From the NCBI GenBank assembly GCA_946554525.1, contig CAMNSE010000001.1, positions 85,942 through 149,941 on the forward strand: a DNA stretch of 64,000 bases. The letters run 5' to 3'. The DNA comes from an uncultured Mycoplasma sp. (GTDB lineage: Bacteria; Bacillota_I; Bacilli_A; RF39; UBA660). Below, one piece after another: positions 40,942 to 49,570 of the stretch. A program made the position numbers and the translations under genes. Under the pieces are notes generated by a model. It searched no databases. It was not told where the DNA came from and saw only the letters and a program-made list of their open reading frames with translations. The first letter of the stretch is position 1. Each line of letters starts with the position of its first letter.

Positions 40942-41549
40942 CTTGTAATATTTACTAATTCATTTTTATCAAAATCTAATTTAAATATTGAAATTCCATT
41001 CCAAGCACCATCAATAATCGCTTCATCTTTATAATTTAAAATAAGTCTATTATCTAGATTAAATCCTTTTTCACACCAATTACTAAGTAAACAAGTTATA
41101 GCTACATTATGAGTAAATAGTGCTACTGTTTTATCTTCATCTATTTTTAATACCTTATTTAGGAAGTTAACCATTCTTCTTTTAACGTCATTAAGAGATT
41201 CTCCACCAGATAAACGATAGTTAAAATCACTTTCTTGAATTTCTTGTAATATTCTAATAGATTGCTCTCCTAAAGTCCCTAATATTCTTTCTCCTAATTC
41301 CTCACTTACATTAATCTCAAGTTCTAAATTATTTGCTAAATATTTAGCTGTTGCAATACTCATAACATAAGATGAAGTATAAATCTTATTTACTGCTAAT
41401 AAATCAGAGTTTTCTATTAATTTTTTACTTTCTTCTTCACCTTCGATGCTTAAAACTCTTTTTTCTCTTTTAATTTTTAATGATTCTTTTTCAGGATAAT
41501 TAATATTATTTAATGTTAAACTATTATTTATTAAATAAACAGTTGTCAT
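40932..41549 (-). CDS. Histidine-phosphatase-fold protein with an altered active site
   Basis: Two hundred and five residues resembling the phosphoglycerate mutase/SixA fold: the IYTSSYVMSIATAKYLA segment, LSGGESLNDVKRRM and LFTHNVAI with the second active His. The first signature (normally LVRHGET) reads YLINNSLT, so the nucleophilic His and its Arg are missing. It is probably a non-catalytic relative. GGAGG 8-9 bases upstream supports the ATG at 41549. It overlaps the COG2426 transporter gene by 4 bases (ATGA). Confidence 0.75.
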   Translation of the reverse strand: MTTVYLINNSLTLNNINYPEKESLKIKREKRVLSIEGEEESKKLIENSDLLAVNKIYTSSYVMSIATAKYLANNLELEINVSEELGERILGTLGEQSIRILQEIQESDFNYRLSGGESLNDVKRRMVNFLNKVLKIDEDKTVALFTHNVAITCLLSNWCEKGFNLDNRLILNYKDEAIIDGAWNGISIFKLDFDKNELVNITRKK

Positions 41550-42064
41550 CTTAGTATTCCTCCTAAAATGCCATATGAAAATATTAACATAATAATTCCA
41601 GCCATGATAACACCCAAAATTGCTGCTAAGCAAGACTTTTTCTTATCCATTCCAAGTAAAGCTGCAATTAAGCATCCTGTCCAAGCACCAGTCCCTGGAA
41701 GCGGAATTCCTACAAACAAAACTAATCCTAGATATTTTAATCTTTCAATTTGATCTTTTTTAGAATTGGCTTTCTTTTCAATTTTTTCAACTAATTTTCC
41801 AAGTTTACCTTTTTTCTTTTTTAAATAATCAAATATTGAAGTAATGAACCATAGAATAAATGGAATTGGAAGTATGTTCCCTATAAAACATACAATAAAA
41901 CTTTGAATCATTGGAGCATCCATTAAACTTGCAGCAATTAAACCGCCTCTAAGTTCTAAAATAGGCATTAATGAAATAATAAACATTACTAAATATTTAC
42001 CCCACCATACACTAGAAATTCCTCCAAATAATCCAATAAATACTTTTGCTAACTTTTCTGCCAT
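41546..42064 (-). CDS. COG2426 small multidrug-export-like membrane protein
   Basis: The 172-residue protein has the family pattern: MPILELRGGLIAA near helix 2, a short basic cytoplasmic region, then FVGIPLPGTGAWTGCLIAALLGM, a re-entrant-type motif of the Sm_multidrug_ex family, and a C-terminal helix pair. Transport of small molecules is inferred from the family name only. First gene of a two-gene unit with the pseudo-phosphatase. Confidence 0.85.
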   Translation of the reverse strand: MAEKLAKVFIGLFGGISSVWWGKYLVMFIISLMPILELRGGLIAASLMDAPMIQSFIVCFIGNILPIPFILWFITSIFDYLKKKKGKLGKLVEKIEKKANSKKDQIERLKYLGLVLFVGIPLPGTGAWTGCLIAALLGMDKKKSCLAAILGVIMAGIIMLIFSYGILGGILR

Positions 42065-42125
42065 ATTATCTTACCTCTATTTAATTATACGAAAAAACGC
42101 AAATAATTTCAAGTTTTGTTTAATT

Positions 42126-42737
42126 TTATTTACGTTCTCTTATAATTGGCTTTACTATTTCTACTACTTTAATTAACTTATATGAAAATTCACGCTCAAT
42201 ACTTTCTTTTGGAAGTCCATCATATAATCTAACAACACCATCGTATCCTATTCTCTCAGACCAAGTGCCATCACTATTCTCTCTTAAAAAATGAAAATCG
42301 ACATCTCCATATTTAATTCTTTTACCAAAATAAATAGCAATTTTATATCCTCCATGAGTATTTTCTCTTTCTATGGAAGAATTGAATACACTTATTCCAA
42401 GAATCTCACAATCAAAATAAAATCTTTCAAGTAATTCATTAATATCTTTAGATTCAGTATTATACCCACTTGCAAAACCTACATTTATATCTGGCGATGA
42501 AAAAAATTCATAAGCACCATATAAATCTAGGGCATATGTATAACAATTTCCTACAATATTGTTATAATCCCCGTTAAATATTGGATGATTTGTTCCTAAT
42601 TTAATTGCTAGTTTGACATACTCTAGATATGAAGACTGTATGTCTCTTTGACTGTTTTTTAAATTCTCATGTATTTTAAGAATGCTTTCATATATTCTTA
42701 AAAGCTCCCTATTCTTTTTTATTTCTTCTAAAGTCAT
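42126..42737 (-). CDS. Protein of unknown function, 203 residues
   Basis: The N-terminal 50 residues are helical (EEIKKNRELLRIYESILKI). The rest is alpha/beta with NCYTYALDLYGAYEF and a His in FHFLRENSDGTWSERIGYDG that could belong to a Cys-His hydrolase (NlpC/P60- or CHAP-like) core: Cys in GNCYTYAL and His near VDFHFLREN. That reading would make it a papain-like fold peptidase or amidase but needs a profile search. There is no signal peptide. It is divergent from trmL. Confidence 0.6.
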   Translation of the reverse strand: MTLEEIKKNRELLRIYESILKIHENLKNSQRDIQSSYLEYVKLAIKLGTNHPIFNGDYNNIVGNCYTYALDLYGAYEFFSSPDINVGFASGYNTESKDINELLERFYFDCEILGISVFNSSIERENTHGGYKIAIYFGKRIKYGDVDFHFLRENSDGTWSERIGYDGVVRLYDGLPKESIEREFSYKLIKVVEIVKPIIRERK

Positions 42738-42843
42738 AAATCCCCCATAAATTGTTATTATTTTAACATATTTTTAATTTTTTCGCAAATAGCATTTACA
42801 AATAAGAAAAAGAGCTTTATACTTCTTTTTAGGAAGTGATGCT

Positions 42844-43353
42844 ATGCTAAATGTAGTTTTATTTGAACCAGAAATTCCAGGAAATACTGGTAATATTATG
42901 AGAACATGCGTTGCTAGTAATACACGCCTTCATTTAATTAAACCTTTAGGATTCTCACTAGATGAAAAATATATTAAAAGAAGCGGTGTTAATTACATTG
43001 ATAAATGTGAGTATTTTGTTTACGAAAATATTGAAGAGTTTTTTTCAAAAAATAAAGGAGAATATTTCTTTTTTACGAGGTACGGACATATGCCTCATTC
43101 TACACCTAACTATAGTAAAATAAAAGACAATATCTATCTTATATTTGGCAAAGAATCTACTGGTATACCTAGAGAAATATTAAAACCATTTATTGATAGA
43201 TGTTATCGTATTCCTATGACTGAAAACGTACGTGCACTAAATTTGTCTAATAGTGTTGCTATTGCAGTCTATGAAGTATTAAGGCAAAAAAATTATGCTG
43301 GGCTTTTATTTGACGAACCTCATAAAAGCAAAACGTTTATAGAAGAAGCTTAA
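42844..43353 (+). CDS. trmL: tRNA (cytidine/uridine-34 2'-O)-methyltransferase
   Basis: TrmL (YibK) is a SPOUT methyltransferase for the wobble base. The 169 residues begin LNVVLFEPEIPGNTGNIMRTC, contain IFGKESTGIP (knot) and RIPMTENVRALNLSNSVAIAVYE. The length is normal. Preceded by AGGAAGTG. Confidence 0.95.
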   Translation: MLNVVLFEPEIPGNTGNIMRTCVASNTRLHLIKPLGFSLDEKYIKRSGVNYIDKCEYFVYENIEEFFSKNKGEYFFFTRYGHMPHSTPNYSKIKDNIYLIFGKESTGIPREILKPFIDRCYRIPMTENVRALNLSNSVAIAVYEVLRQKNYAGLLFDEPHKSKTFIEEA

Positions 43354-43365
43354 ATTTCATTTTAA

Positions 43366-43386
43366 AAAAGGCTTTAGCAGCCTTTT
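43366..43386. terminator. Bidirectional terminator overlapping the stop of 43374..44099
   Basis: AAAAGGC (43366-43372) and GCCTTTT (43380-43386); TTTTTT follows on the minus strand. Confidence 0.7.
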
Positions 43387-44099
43387 ATCTCTTCACATGT
43401 ACTATCTTTTGTAGCACCAAATATTTTATCATATTCTTCTTGAAGCTCTTTTTTTTCAATTTTTGTTAATCCTTCATAAGGATCTGTTTGACTTGGAACT
43501 GTAGCCTCATGAAAGCCTACAATATTTCCATCTTTTACTCCTACAACAGTTGGAGCATATAATCTTTTTTCATTAGTATCTTTATCTTCTATAGTATACT
43601 CTCTTAAATATTCATCTAAAATTTCTAATATCTTATTATAAGACTCACTACCTTTTTGAATTAAATCTAATTCGCCATTTTTTATTTGATATTTAGAGCG
43701 AATATCTTTAATATTAACGTAGTAAATGCGATTTACATTGTTCTCCTTAGCACTATTTATTAAAGTTTCAATTACACTACGGCACCAAGGACATGAATTA
43801 AAACCAAAGTATATAACTCCTGTTCCATTTTCTAAAATATCTACAATTTCACTATCGGTCTTATATACCATAGGATTTTTTTTATCAATTGAAACAGTTA
43901 AGTACTTTTTATCAGACGAAGTTACCTCTCCATTTAAATCTTCATATTCTTTTTTAAATTTCATTGCATCCGTTATATTAGTGCTTTCATCAATATTTTT
44001 ATAATCCTTATAATACTTTACACTTATTCCTAATATAAGAGCTATACCTAAAATTATACTAATTAATCTTTTCTTTTCTACTAGTTTATCCAAAATCAA
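43374..44099 (-). CDS. Membrane-anchored thioredoxin-fold protein
   Basis: Two hundred and forty-one residues with one N-terminal helix (about 12-27), a linker, and a thioredoxin-like domain whose active site is CPWC (in YFGFNSCPWCRSVIE, about residue 103). A cis-Pro loop is seen as APTVVGV. It is probably extracytoplasmic and involved in disulfide or thiol exchange. The extra C-terminal cysteines (CEEIKGC) could form a local pair. Confidence 0.82.
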   Translation of the reverse strand: MILDKLVEKKRLISIILGIALILGISVKYYKDYKNIDESTNITDAMKFKKEYEDLNGEVTSSDKKYLTVSIDKKNPMVYKTDSEIVDILENGTGVIYFGFNSCPWCRSVIETLINSAKENNVNRIYYVNIKDIRSKYQIKNGELDLIQKGSESYNKILEILDEYLREYTIEDKDTNEKRLYAPTVVGVKDGNIVGFHEATVPSQTDPYEGLTKIEKKELQEEYDKIFGATKDSTCEEIKGC

Positions 44100-44136
44100 T
44101 CACCTAATAATATTGTACCTTATAAAATATAAATTA

Positions 44137-44277
44137 TCAACTAAAAAAGCCAAGATATATTGCTACTACTGTCAGAACAAATAAAATTATTAATTGTGCA
44201 ATAATTATTTTTGTGTCAAAATTATTTTCTTTTTTTAATCGTAGAATTTCTGCATTTATTCTTTCTTTTTCTTCCAT
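44137..44277 (-). CDS. Single-pass membrane miniprotein, 46 residues
   Basis: A frame with ATG 44277 (AGGAAG 7 bases upstream), a charged N-terminal helix (EEKERINAEILRLKKEN) and one transmembrane helix (IIIAQLIILFVLTVVAIYLGFF), ending TGA. A TATAAT (44304-44299) lies 20 bases upstream. The same form, a short coiled-coil-like head with a single helix, recurs in this genome's miniproteins. Unknown function. Confidence 0.65.
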   Translation of the reverse strand: MEEKERINAEILRLKKENNFDTKIIIAQLIILFVLTVVAIYLGFFS

Positions 44278-44375
44278 GATTTTCTTCCTCTCATTTTTAT
44301 TATAAAATAGATTTATTATTTTATGGGATTTTTTTATATATTAAATGTTAACTTACTGTAAAGCCATATTTTTAC

Positions 44376-44404
44376 TGGACAAGTATTAAAAAAAATAGTA
44401 TAAT
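44376..44404 (+). promoter_or_regulatory. rnjA promoter
   Basis: TGGACA (44376-44381), 17 bases, TATAAT (44399-44404). The same TGGACA-17-TATAAT arrangement precedes 46216..47109. Confidence 0.7.
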
Positions 44405-44452
44405 TAATAACAGTTAAACAACTTTATTTTTATTTTTGAAAGGGAGATTTTA

Positions 44453-46126
44453 ATGAAAAATAATAATGGAACTACATCCATTGTTGCTTTAGGTGGCTTG
44501 GGTGAAGTTGGTAAAAATATGTATGTTGTAACTCATAATGAAGAGTTATTTATTATTGATGCTGGAGTTATGTTTCCAGAAGATGATTTACTTGGTGTAG
44601 ATTATGTTATTCAAGATGTTACTTATTTAAAACAAAATGAAGAGAAGATTAAAGGACTTATTATTACTCATGGACATGAAGATCATATTGGAGGAATATC
44701 TTTTCTTTTAAATAGTGTTAATATTCCTAAAATATATGCTTCAAAAATAGCCTCAGATTTAATTATTAAAAAACTTATAGATCGGAATATGAAATATGAT
44801 AATATAGAGATTGTAACCGAAGATAGTGTTATTAAATCAAAATATTTTAACGTTGAATTCATTGGTACTACGCACTCTATCCCAGGATCTTTTGCAATTG
44901 CAATTCATACGCCTAATGGTGTAATATTTGAAACGGGAGATTTTAAATTTGATTTAACTCCAATTGGGCCTGTTGCCAATATTCATAAAATGGCAGAAAT
45001 TGGAAAAAAAGGTGTTACTCTTTTGCTAAGTGACTCCACTAACGCTTTATCAGAGGGTTTTTCAAAAAGTGAATCTAGTGTTGATGAAGCTTTAAATGAT
45101 ATTGTTTCAAGACATTACGGTCGTGTAATTATTGCAACATTTGCTTCTAATATTTTCCGTATTAAACATATAGTTGAAACATGTCGTAAAAATAATCGTA
45201 AAATCATTATTTTTGGGCGTTCTATGGAGACAAGCATTGAACTAGCAATTAATAATGGATTAATTGAAGACAAAACAATTTTTATTGATAATAATCAAGC
45301 AAAAAATATGAAGAAAAATGAGATTTGTATATTATGCACTGGAACACAAGGAGAACCGCTTGCTGCCCTATCTCGTATTGCGAATGGTGTCCATAAGCAA
45401 ATCACATTGATGCCAGATGATTTAGTAGTGTTTTCATCTTCTCCTATTCCAGGAAATGCCGCATCTATAAATAAAGTCATTAATAAGCTTTATTTAAAAG
45501 GCGTAAAAGTATATACAAATAGAACTTTTAGCGATGTTCACACTTCTGGACATGCAAAAGAAGAAGAGCTTAAATGGATGCTTAGAATTATTAATCCCAA
45601 ATATTTTATGCCAATGCATGGTGAGTATCGAATGTTAAAACAACATGGTGAGATTGCAACAACCTGCGATATTCCTAAAGAAAATATCTTTATTTGCAAA
45701 AATGGGGATGTTCTTAATATAGATAATGGTATTGTTACTCGCGGTGAGGCTGTAAAAAGTGGGGATGTTTACGTTGATGGATCTCGTATTGGAGATGTTG
45801 GAAGTCAAATTATTAAAGATCGAAAGCTTATGAGTAGTGATGGTATTTTAGTAACTATATTAAATATTAATACCTTAACTAGAAAGCTTTTAATTAAGCC
45901 AAATGTTACAACTAGAGGATTTATAATGGTTAATGAAAATCCGGAATTAATTAATAAAATTGAAAGAAAAATTACAGAAATAGTTAATAAATCATTATCA
46001 AGTAGTACTTATAGCTACACCGATTTAAAAAATCAGATAATTTTAGAACTTCATCCGTTCATAAATGATCTTACTGGGCGTAGGCCTATTATATTGCCAG
46101 TTATTATGGAAGTTAATCAAGCTTAA
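44453..46126 (+). CDS. rnjA: Ribonuclease J1
   Basis: A 557-residue RNase J (metallo-beta-lactamase/beta-CASP) with endo- and 5'-3' exoribonuclease activity in mRNA decay and rRNA processing. The metal motifs are complete: HGHEDHIGG (about residue 74), THSIPGS, ETGDFKFD and the late MHGEYRML. TLLLSDSTNA and SGHAKEEEL (beta-CASP) and the C-terminal domain are present. It is the active counterpart of the degenerate RNase J at 32993. GAAAGGGAG precedes the ATG. Confidence 0.95.
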   Translation: MKNNNGTTSIVALGGLGEVGKNMYVVTHNEELFIIDAGVMFPEDDLLGVDYVIQDVTYLKQNEEKIKGLIITHGHEDHIGGISFLLNSVNIPKIYASKIASDLIIKKLIDRNMKYDNIEIVTEDSVIKSKYFNVEFIGTTHSIPGSFAIAIHTPNGVIFETGDFKFDLTPIGPVANIHKMAEIGKKGVTLLLSDSTNALSEGFSKSESSVDEALNDIVSRHYGRVIIATFASNIFRIKHIVETCRKNNRKIIIFGRSMETSIELAINNGLIEDKTIFIDNNQAKNMKKNEICILCTGTQGEPLAALSRIANGVHKQITLMPDDLVVFSSSPIPGNAASINKVINKLYLKGVKVYTNRTFSDVHTSGHAKEEELKWMLRIINPKYFMPMHGEYRMLKQHGEIATTCDIPKENIFICKNGDVLNIDNGIVTRGEAVKSGDVYVDGSRIGDVGSQIIKDRKLMSSDGILVTILNINTLTRKLLIKPNVTTRGFIMVNENPELINKIERKITEIVNKSLSSSTYSYTDLKNQIILELHPFINDLTGRRPIILPVIMEVNQA

Positions 46127-46150
46127 TCTGTTAAAGATTAAGCTTTTATA
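46119..46150 (+). terminator. rnjA terminator overlapping its stop codon
   Basis: AAGCTTAATC (46119-46128) with GATTAAGCTT (46136-46145), 10 bp, then TTATATAAATTTTTTT. The stop TAA at 46124-46126 lies in the first arm. Confidence 0.75.
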
Positions 46151-46163
46151 TAAATTTTTTTAG

Positions 46164-46192
46164 TGGACAAATTATGTTAATTTCTGTATAAT
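46164..46192 (+). promoter_or_regulatory. Promoter of 46216..47109
   Basis: TGGACA (46164-46169), 17 bases, TATAAT (46187-46192). Confidence 0.7.
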
Positions 46193-46215
46193 ATTTTTTA
46201 TTAAGGAGTGTTATT

Positions 46216-47109
46216 ATGTTATTAAAAAATTCTATGGGAAAGCCATTTGCACCAGTATACTATAAGCGAAAAAATATCCTACAACGCATTACAAAGGACT
46301 ATGGCTTGGTAGTGGAATACGATGATTGTTTCATTTGTCACATAACTCAACAATCAATTGATAAAATTGGAATGAATACTTTTATTACGATTTGCTTAAA
46401 TGGAATCCCAATTTCACAAGAAAATGAAACATTAGGATTAAATAAGCCAATTCGCTATATTTTTAATGGAATTATCTTACCACCTATAAGGGTGACTGCA
46501 AATAACTGCTCTGTAACATTTAAAAATTGTACATTTGATGGCAGATTAATTCTGCTAGGTAATGGACATTTCTTGTTAGAAAATAATCGGTTTGGTCTTT
46601 TAGATTTTGATGCAGATGTAGATAGCCTTTCTTTTTTTAATGATCCAAACTATTATATTCACAGTAAAAGATTGAATGTACATGCTAAAAAAATGGCATT
46701 TAGAGATTTTAGAAATTTGAATTTTAGAGGAGAATTCGAAGCTAAGCTTAGTGCAACCGATATAAAATTTGAACATTCGAATTTTGGCGCTGATGCTGTT
46801 AATATAAACTCTGAACATATTTCATCTACTGGTAGTGTAATAAAAGCAAATGAGATCGTAATTCAAAATAGTGGATATGATTTAGATCCTGAATCTTTAA
46901 AGCTGGATTCTTTATTTATACATTATAATAGTAAATTAAATTTGTTGGACCCTAAAGAAGATATTCCTGATATACAAAAAAGACATGAAAAAAGGAAAAC
47001 TTTAGTACAATTACTGCACAATATGCAAGTTGCCAAAGCTGCAAAAATTGTTCAAGAAACCCAAAAATATAAAAAAGAATTAGAACAACAACCAATTAGT
47101 AAACTTTAA
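46216..47109 (+). CDS. Beta-helix-like protein of unknown function
   Basis: Two hundred and ninety-seven residues. After an N-terminal domain (1-90), residues 95-240 contain regularly spaced hydrophobic and Asn/Phe residues (VTFKNCTFDGRL, FRDFRNLNFRGEF, IKFEHSNFG) that resemble coils of a right-handed beta helix or pentapeptide-like solenoid. The C-terminal 60 residues form a basic amphipathic helix. No signal peptide, so cytoplasmic. AAGGAG precedes the ATG. Adjacent to rnjA with a matching promoter type. Confidence 0.6.
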   Translation: MLLKNSMGKPFAPVYYKRKNILQRITKDYGLVVEYDDCFICHITQQSIDKIGMNTFITICLNGIPISQENETLGLNKPIRYIFNGIILPPIRVTANNCSVTFKNCTFDGRLILLGNGHFLLENNRFGLLDFDADVDSLSFFNDPNYYIHSKRLNVHAKKMAFRDFRNLNFRGEFEAKLSATDIKFEHSNFGADAVNINSEHISSTGSVIKANEIVIQNSGYDLDPESLKLDSLFIHYNSKLNLLDPKEDIPDIQKRHEKRKTLVQLLHNMQVAKAAKIVQETQKYKKELEQQPISKL

Positions 47110-47117
47110 ATTAAAAA

Positions 47118-47146
47118 AGATCAAAATTAGTTTTTTGATTTTTTTA
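47118..47146 (+). terminator. Terminator of 46216..47109
   Basis: GATCAAAA and TTTTGATT with a short loop, then TTTTTTAT. Confidence 0.6.
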
Positions 47147-47176
47147 TTATGTACTAAAATACATTTAAAAAGAAGC

Positions 47177-48730
47177 TTATCTAGCTTCTTCAATTGCTCT
47201 TGTTTCGCGAATAACATTAATTTTAATAGTTCCAGGATATTGCATCTCAGATTCAATGCGCTCTTTTATGTCTCTTGCCATTTTGAAACTTTTTGCATCA
47301 TCTACTTCATCTGGTTTTACCATAACTCTAATTTCACGTCCTGCTTGAACAGCAAATGTTTTTTCAACGCCTTCAAACGAATTTCCAATTTCTTCAAGTT
47401 GTGTTAAACGTTGCATGTAATTTTCCATTGAATCATTTCTTGCCCCTGGGCGAGCAGCAGATAATGTATCTGCAATTTCAACTAATACCGAAATAACATT
47501 AGTTGCTTCCTTATCTCCATGATGGGATTCTATTGCATTAATTACAACATCATCTTCATGATACTTACGAGCTTGTTCAGCGCCTATTTCTACATGGCTT
47601 CCTTCAATTTCAAAATCAATTGATTTTCCAATATCATGTAATAGTCCCGCTCTTTTTGCTAAAGCGATATTTTCTCCTAATTCTTGAGCCATTAAGCCTG
47701 TTAAGTTGGCAACTTCAATTGAATGTTGTAAAGCATTTTGACCATAGCTTGAACGGTATTTTAATTTACCAACCAAATTAATTAGTTCTGGCTCCATTTT
47801 TGCAATTCCTAAATCATAAATTGTTTGATTACCAACTTCCATAATTTTAGTGTTAATATCTTTAGAAACTTTATCGTATACTTCTTCAATGCGGGCTGGA
47901 TGAATCCTTCCATCTTTGATTAAAGTTTCAATTGTTACTTTTGCAATTTCTCTACGAAGTGGATCAAATGATGAAATAACAATTGCTTCCGGAGTGTCAT
48001 CAATAATTAAATCCACACCAGTTACGGATTCAATTGTACGAATATTTCTACCTTCTCTACCAATTAATCTTCCTTTCATCTCATCGCTTGGCAAATCAAT
48101 TGTGCTTACTGTCTGCTCACTTGCAACGTCTTCACTATAGCGTTCCATTGATGAAACAATAATCTGCTTTGCTTTTTCATGTGCTTCAATCTTCGCTTTT
48201 CTTTCTTCTTCTTTGATGTATTCCGCTATTTCACGAGCCATATCCTCTTCTACTCTTTTCATGATTAAATCATGAGCTTTTTCTTTTGAAAATTTTGCAA
48301 TTTTTTCAAGTTCTTCAAGTTCCCTTTTCAAGACTTCATCCATTTTAAACTCTTTTTCTTGCATTTCTTTTTGTTTTGCTAATAAATTATTTTCTTTTTC
48401 TTCTAAGTTAGAATCTCTTTTTTGTAGCATTTCTTCTCTTTTATCAAGGGATGCTTCACGTTGCATAAGTCTGCTTTCAGATTCCTTCATTTCAGCTTTC
48501 TTTTCTCTTATTTCTTTTTCTACTTCTTGTTTCAACCGATAAGATTCTTCTTTTATTTCCATTAAAGAATCTCTTTTATGTTTATCTGCTTCTTTCTTTG
48601 CTTCTTCAATAAATTTACTAGCTTTCTTTTCATTTTGAGAGTGACGTAAAAAGCCAATAATGCTTACTGTCACAGTGCCTACAAAAAGACCGATTACAAG
48701 AGTTAAAATGGACATTGTGTTAAATTCCAT
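47177..48730 (-). CDS. rny: Ribonuclease Y
   Basis: RNase Y is the membrane-bound endonuclease that starts mRNA decay in Bacillota. The 517 residues show an N-terminal membrane helix (about 8-27), a long coiled coil (about 35-190), a KH domain (IGREGRNIRTIESVTGVDL) and an HD domain (GLLHDIGKSID, ESHHGDKE). The sequence ends PGTIKINVIRETRAIEEAR, the usual terminus. AAGGAG is 7 bases from the ATG. Together with two RNase J genes it makes this region a cluster of mRNA-decay factors. Confidence 0.96.
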   Translation of the reverse strand: MEFNTMSILTLVIGLFVGTVTVSIIGFLRHSQNEKKASKFIEEAKKEADKHKRDSLMEIKEESYRLKQEVEKEIREKKAEMKESESRLMQREASLDKREEMLQKRDSNLEEKENNLLAKQKEMQEKEFKMDEVLKRELEELEKIAKFSKEKAHDLIMKRVEEDMAREIAEYIKEEERKAKIEAHEKAKQIIVSSMERYSEDVASEQTVSTIDLPSDEMKGRLIGREGRNIRTIESVTGVDLIIDDTPEAIVISSFDPLRREIAKVTIETLIKDGRIHPARIEEVYDKVSKDINTKIMEVGNQTIYDLGIAKMEPELINLVGKLKYRSSYGQNALQHSIEVANLTGLMAQELGENIALAKRAGLLHDIGKSIDFEIEGSHVEIGAEQARKYHEDDVVINAIESHHGDKEATNVISVLVEIADTLSAARPGARNDSMENYMQRLTQLEEIGNSFEGVEKTFAVQAGREIRVMVKPDEVDDAKSFKMARDIKERIESEMQYPGTIKINVIRETRAIEEAR

Positions 48731-48811
48731 TTTAATATCTCCTTATCTATATAGATTATTTTAATTAATATTCTATAATTTAATTATAAAGGTAATTTTA
48801 AGATTACGCAA

Positions 48812-48843
48812 CAAAAAAATGCAATTTCCTTTTGCATTTTCTT
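48812..48843. terminator. Terminator between rny and the 48845 gene
   Basis: AATGCAA (48818-48824) and TTGCATT (48832-48838); T runs on both strands. Confidence 0.7.
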
Positions 48844-48844
48844 T

Positions 48845-49570
48845 TTAAAAATATAAAATGTTAGCGAGTATAATCCCTAAGATAATTGTTATAGCAGGTA
48901 TTAATATCATTAATATATTAATACTGCCTCTCTTTGGCTGTTCTTCTGTTATCTGATATCCACTTAGTATTTCTTTTTCTTGATTTAAATTATTCTGTTC
49001 TTTTTTTATTTCAATTCTATTTTTTAATTCTTCTAATGATCCAGTAAAATCTTCTAAATAAATAATATAATATACCTTAGTAGGTAATTTTATATTAAGT
49101 AGATCGTTAATCTTTAGACTGTTTAAATATAAAATTTCACCTATACTTTGTGGTAATGTTAAACCTTGGGCTGTAGTTAAACTGCTCAAATTTAAATGTC
49201 CGCCTATACTTTGTGGAAATATTAAGCCTTTGGCCGAAGTTAAATTACTTAAATATAAAGTTCCACCTATGTTTTGAGGAAATGTTAAATCTTCAGCCGA
49301 GGTTAAACTTCTTAAATCTAAATACCAGCCAATACTTTGTGGGAATATTAATCCTTTAGCTGATATTAAATCACTTAAATTAACATCTCCTTTAACATAG
49401 ATTAGGCTCTCTGATAAATCTTCTGAATTATAAATATTTCCTAAATATACTTTTATTTTATCTTTGTTTCTTCTTAATTCTTCTATATCACTTGCTACTT
49501 CTTCTGGTTTACAGTTAAATATTGCCGAGTAGTCTTCTTTTTCATTTCTTTTTTGTTTAAATATAAGTAT
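48845..49570 (-). CDS. C-terminal part of a frameshift-split protein: 21-residue repeats and membrane anchor
   Basis: The frame is open from 49570 (just after an in-frame TGA) to the stop at 48845 but has no ATG; the first near-cognate start is the TTG at 49189. It encodes a short helix, four 21-residue repeats (consensus L.L..L..A.GL..PQ.IGG, 49133-49384), a helical region and one C-terminal transmembrane helix (ILMILIPAITIILGIILANIL). The upstream gene at 49495..50214 overlaps it in the neighbouring frame. One extra base in the A6 run at 49549-49554 (minus strand) would fuse the two into one protein of about 460 residues. It is thus either a split pseudogene or a gene using slippage. Confidence 0.65.
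   Translation of the reverse strand: MLIFKQKRNEKEDYSAIFNCKPEEVASDIEELRRNKDKIKVYLGNIYNSEDLSESLIYVKGDVNLSDLISAKGLIFPQSIGWYLDLRSLTSAEDLTFPQNIGGTLYLSNLTSAKGLIFPQSIGGHLNLSSLTTAQGLTLPQSIGEILYLNSLKINDLLNIKLPTKVYYIIYLEDFTGSLEELKNRIEIKKEQNNLNQEKEILSGYQITEEQPKRGSINILMILIPAITIILGIILANILYF
49133..49384 (-). repeat. Four tandem 63-bp coding repeats
   Basis: Units of 63 bp at 49384-49322, 49321-49259, 49258-49196 and 49195-49133. Each encodes 21 residues with the pattern LxLxxLxSAxGLxxPQxIGG. The period is exact and the units differ by substitutions only, so they are old duplications under coding constraint. They look like leucine-rich or solenoid repeats. Confidence 0.85.

Noticed and set aside
49133-49384. 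Tandem 63-bp repeats as a CRISPR-like array
   Set aside because: The repeats are contiguous without spacers, keep the reading frame and encode a 21-residue protein repeat; no cas genes are present.
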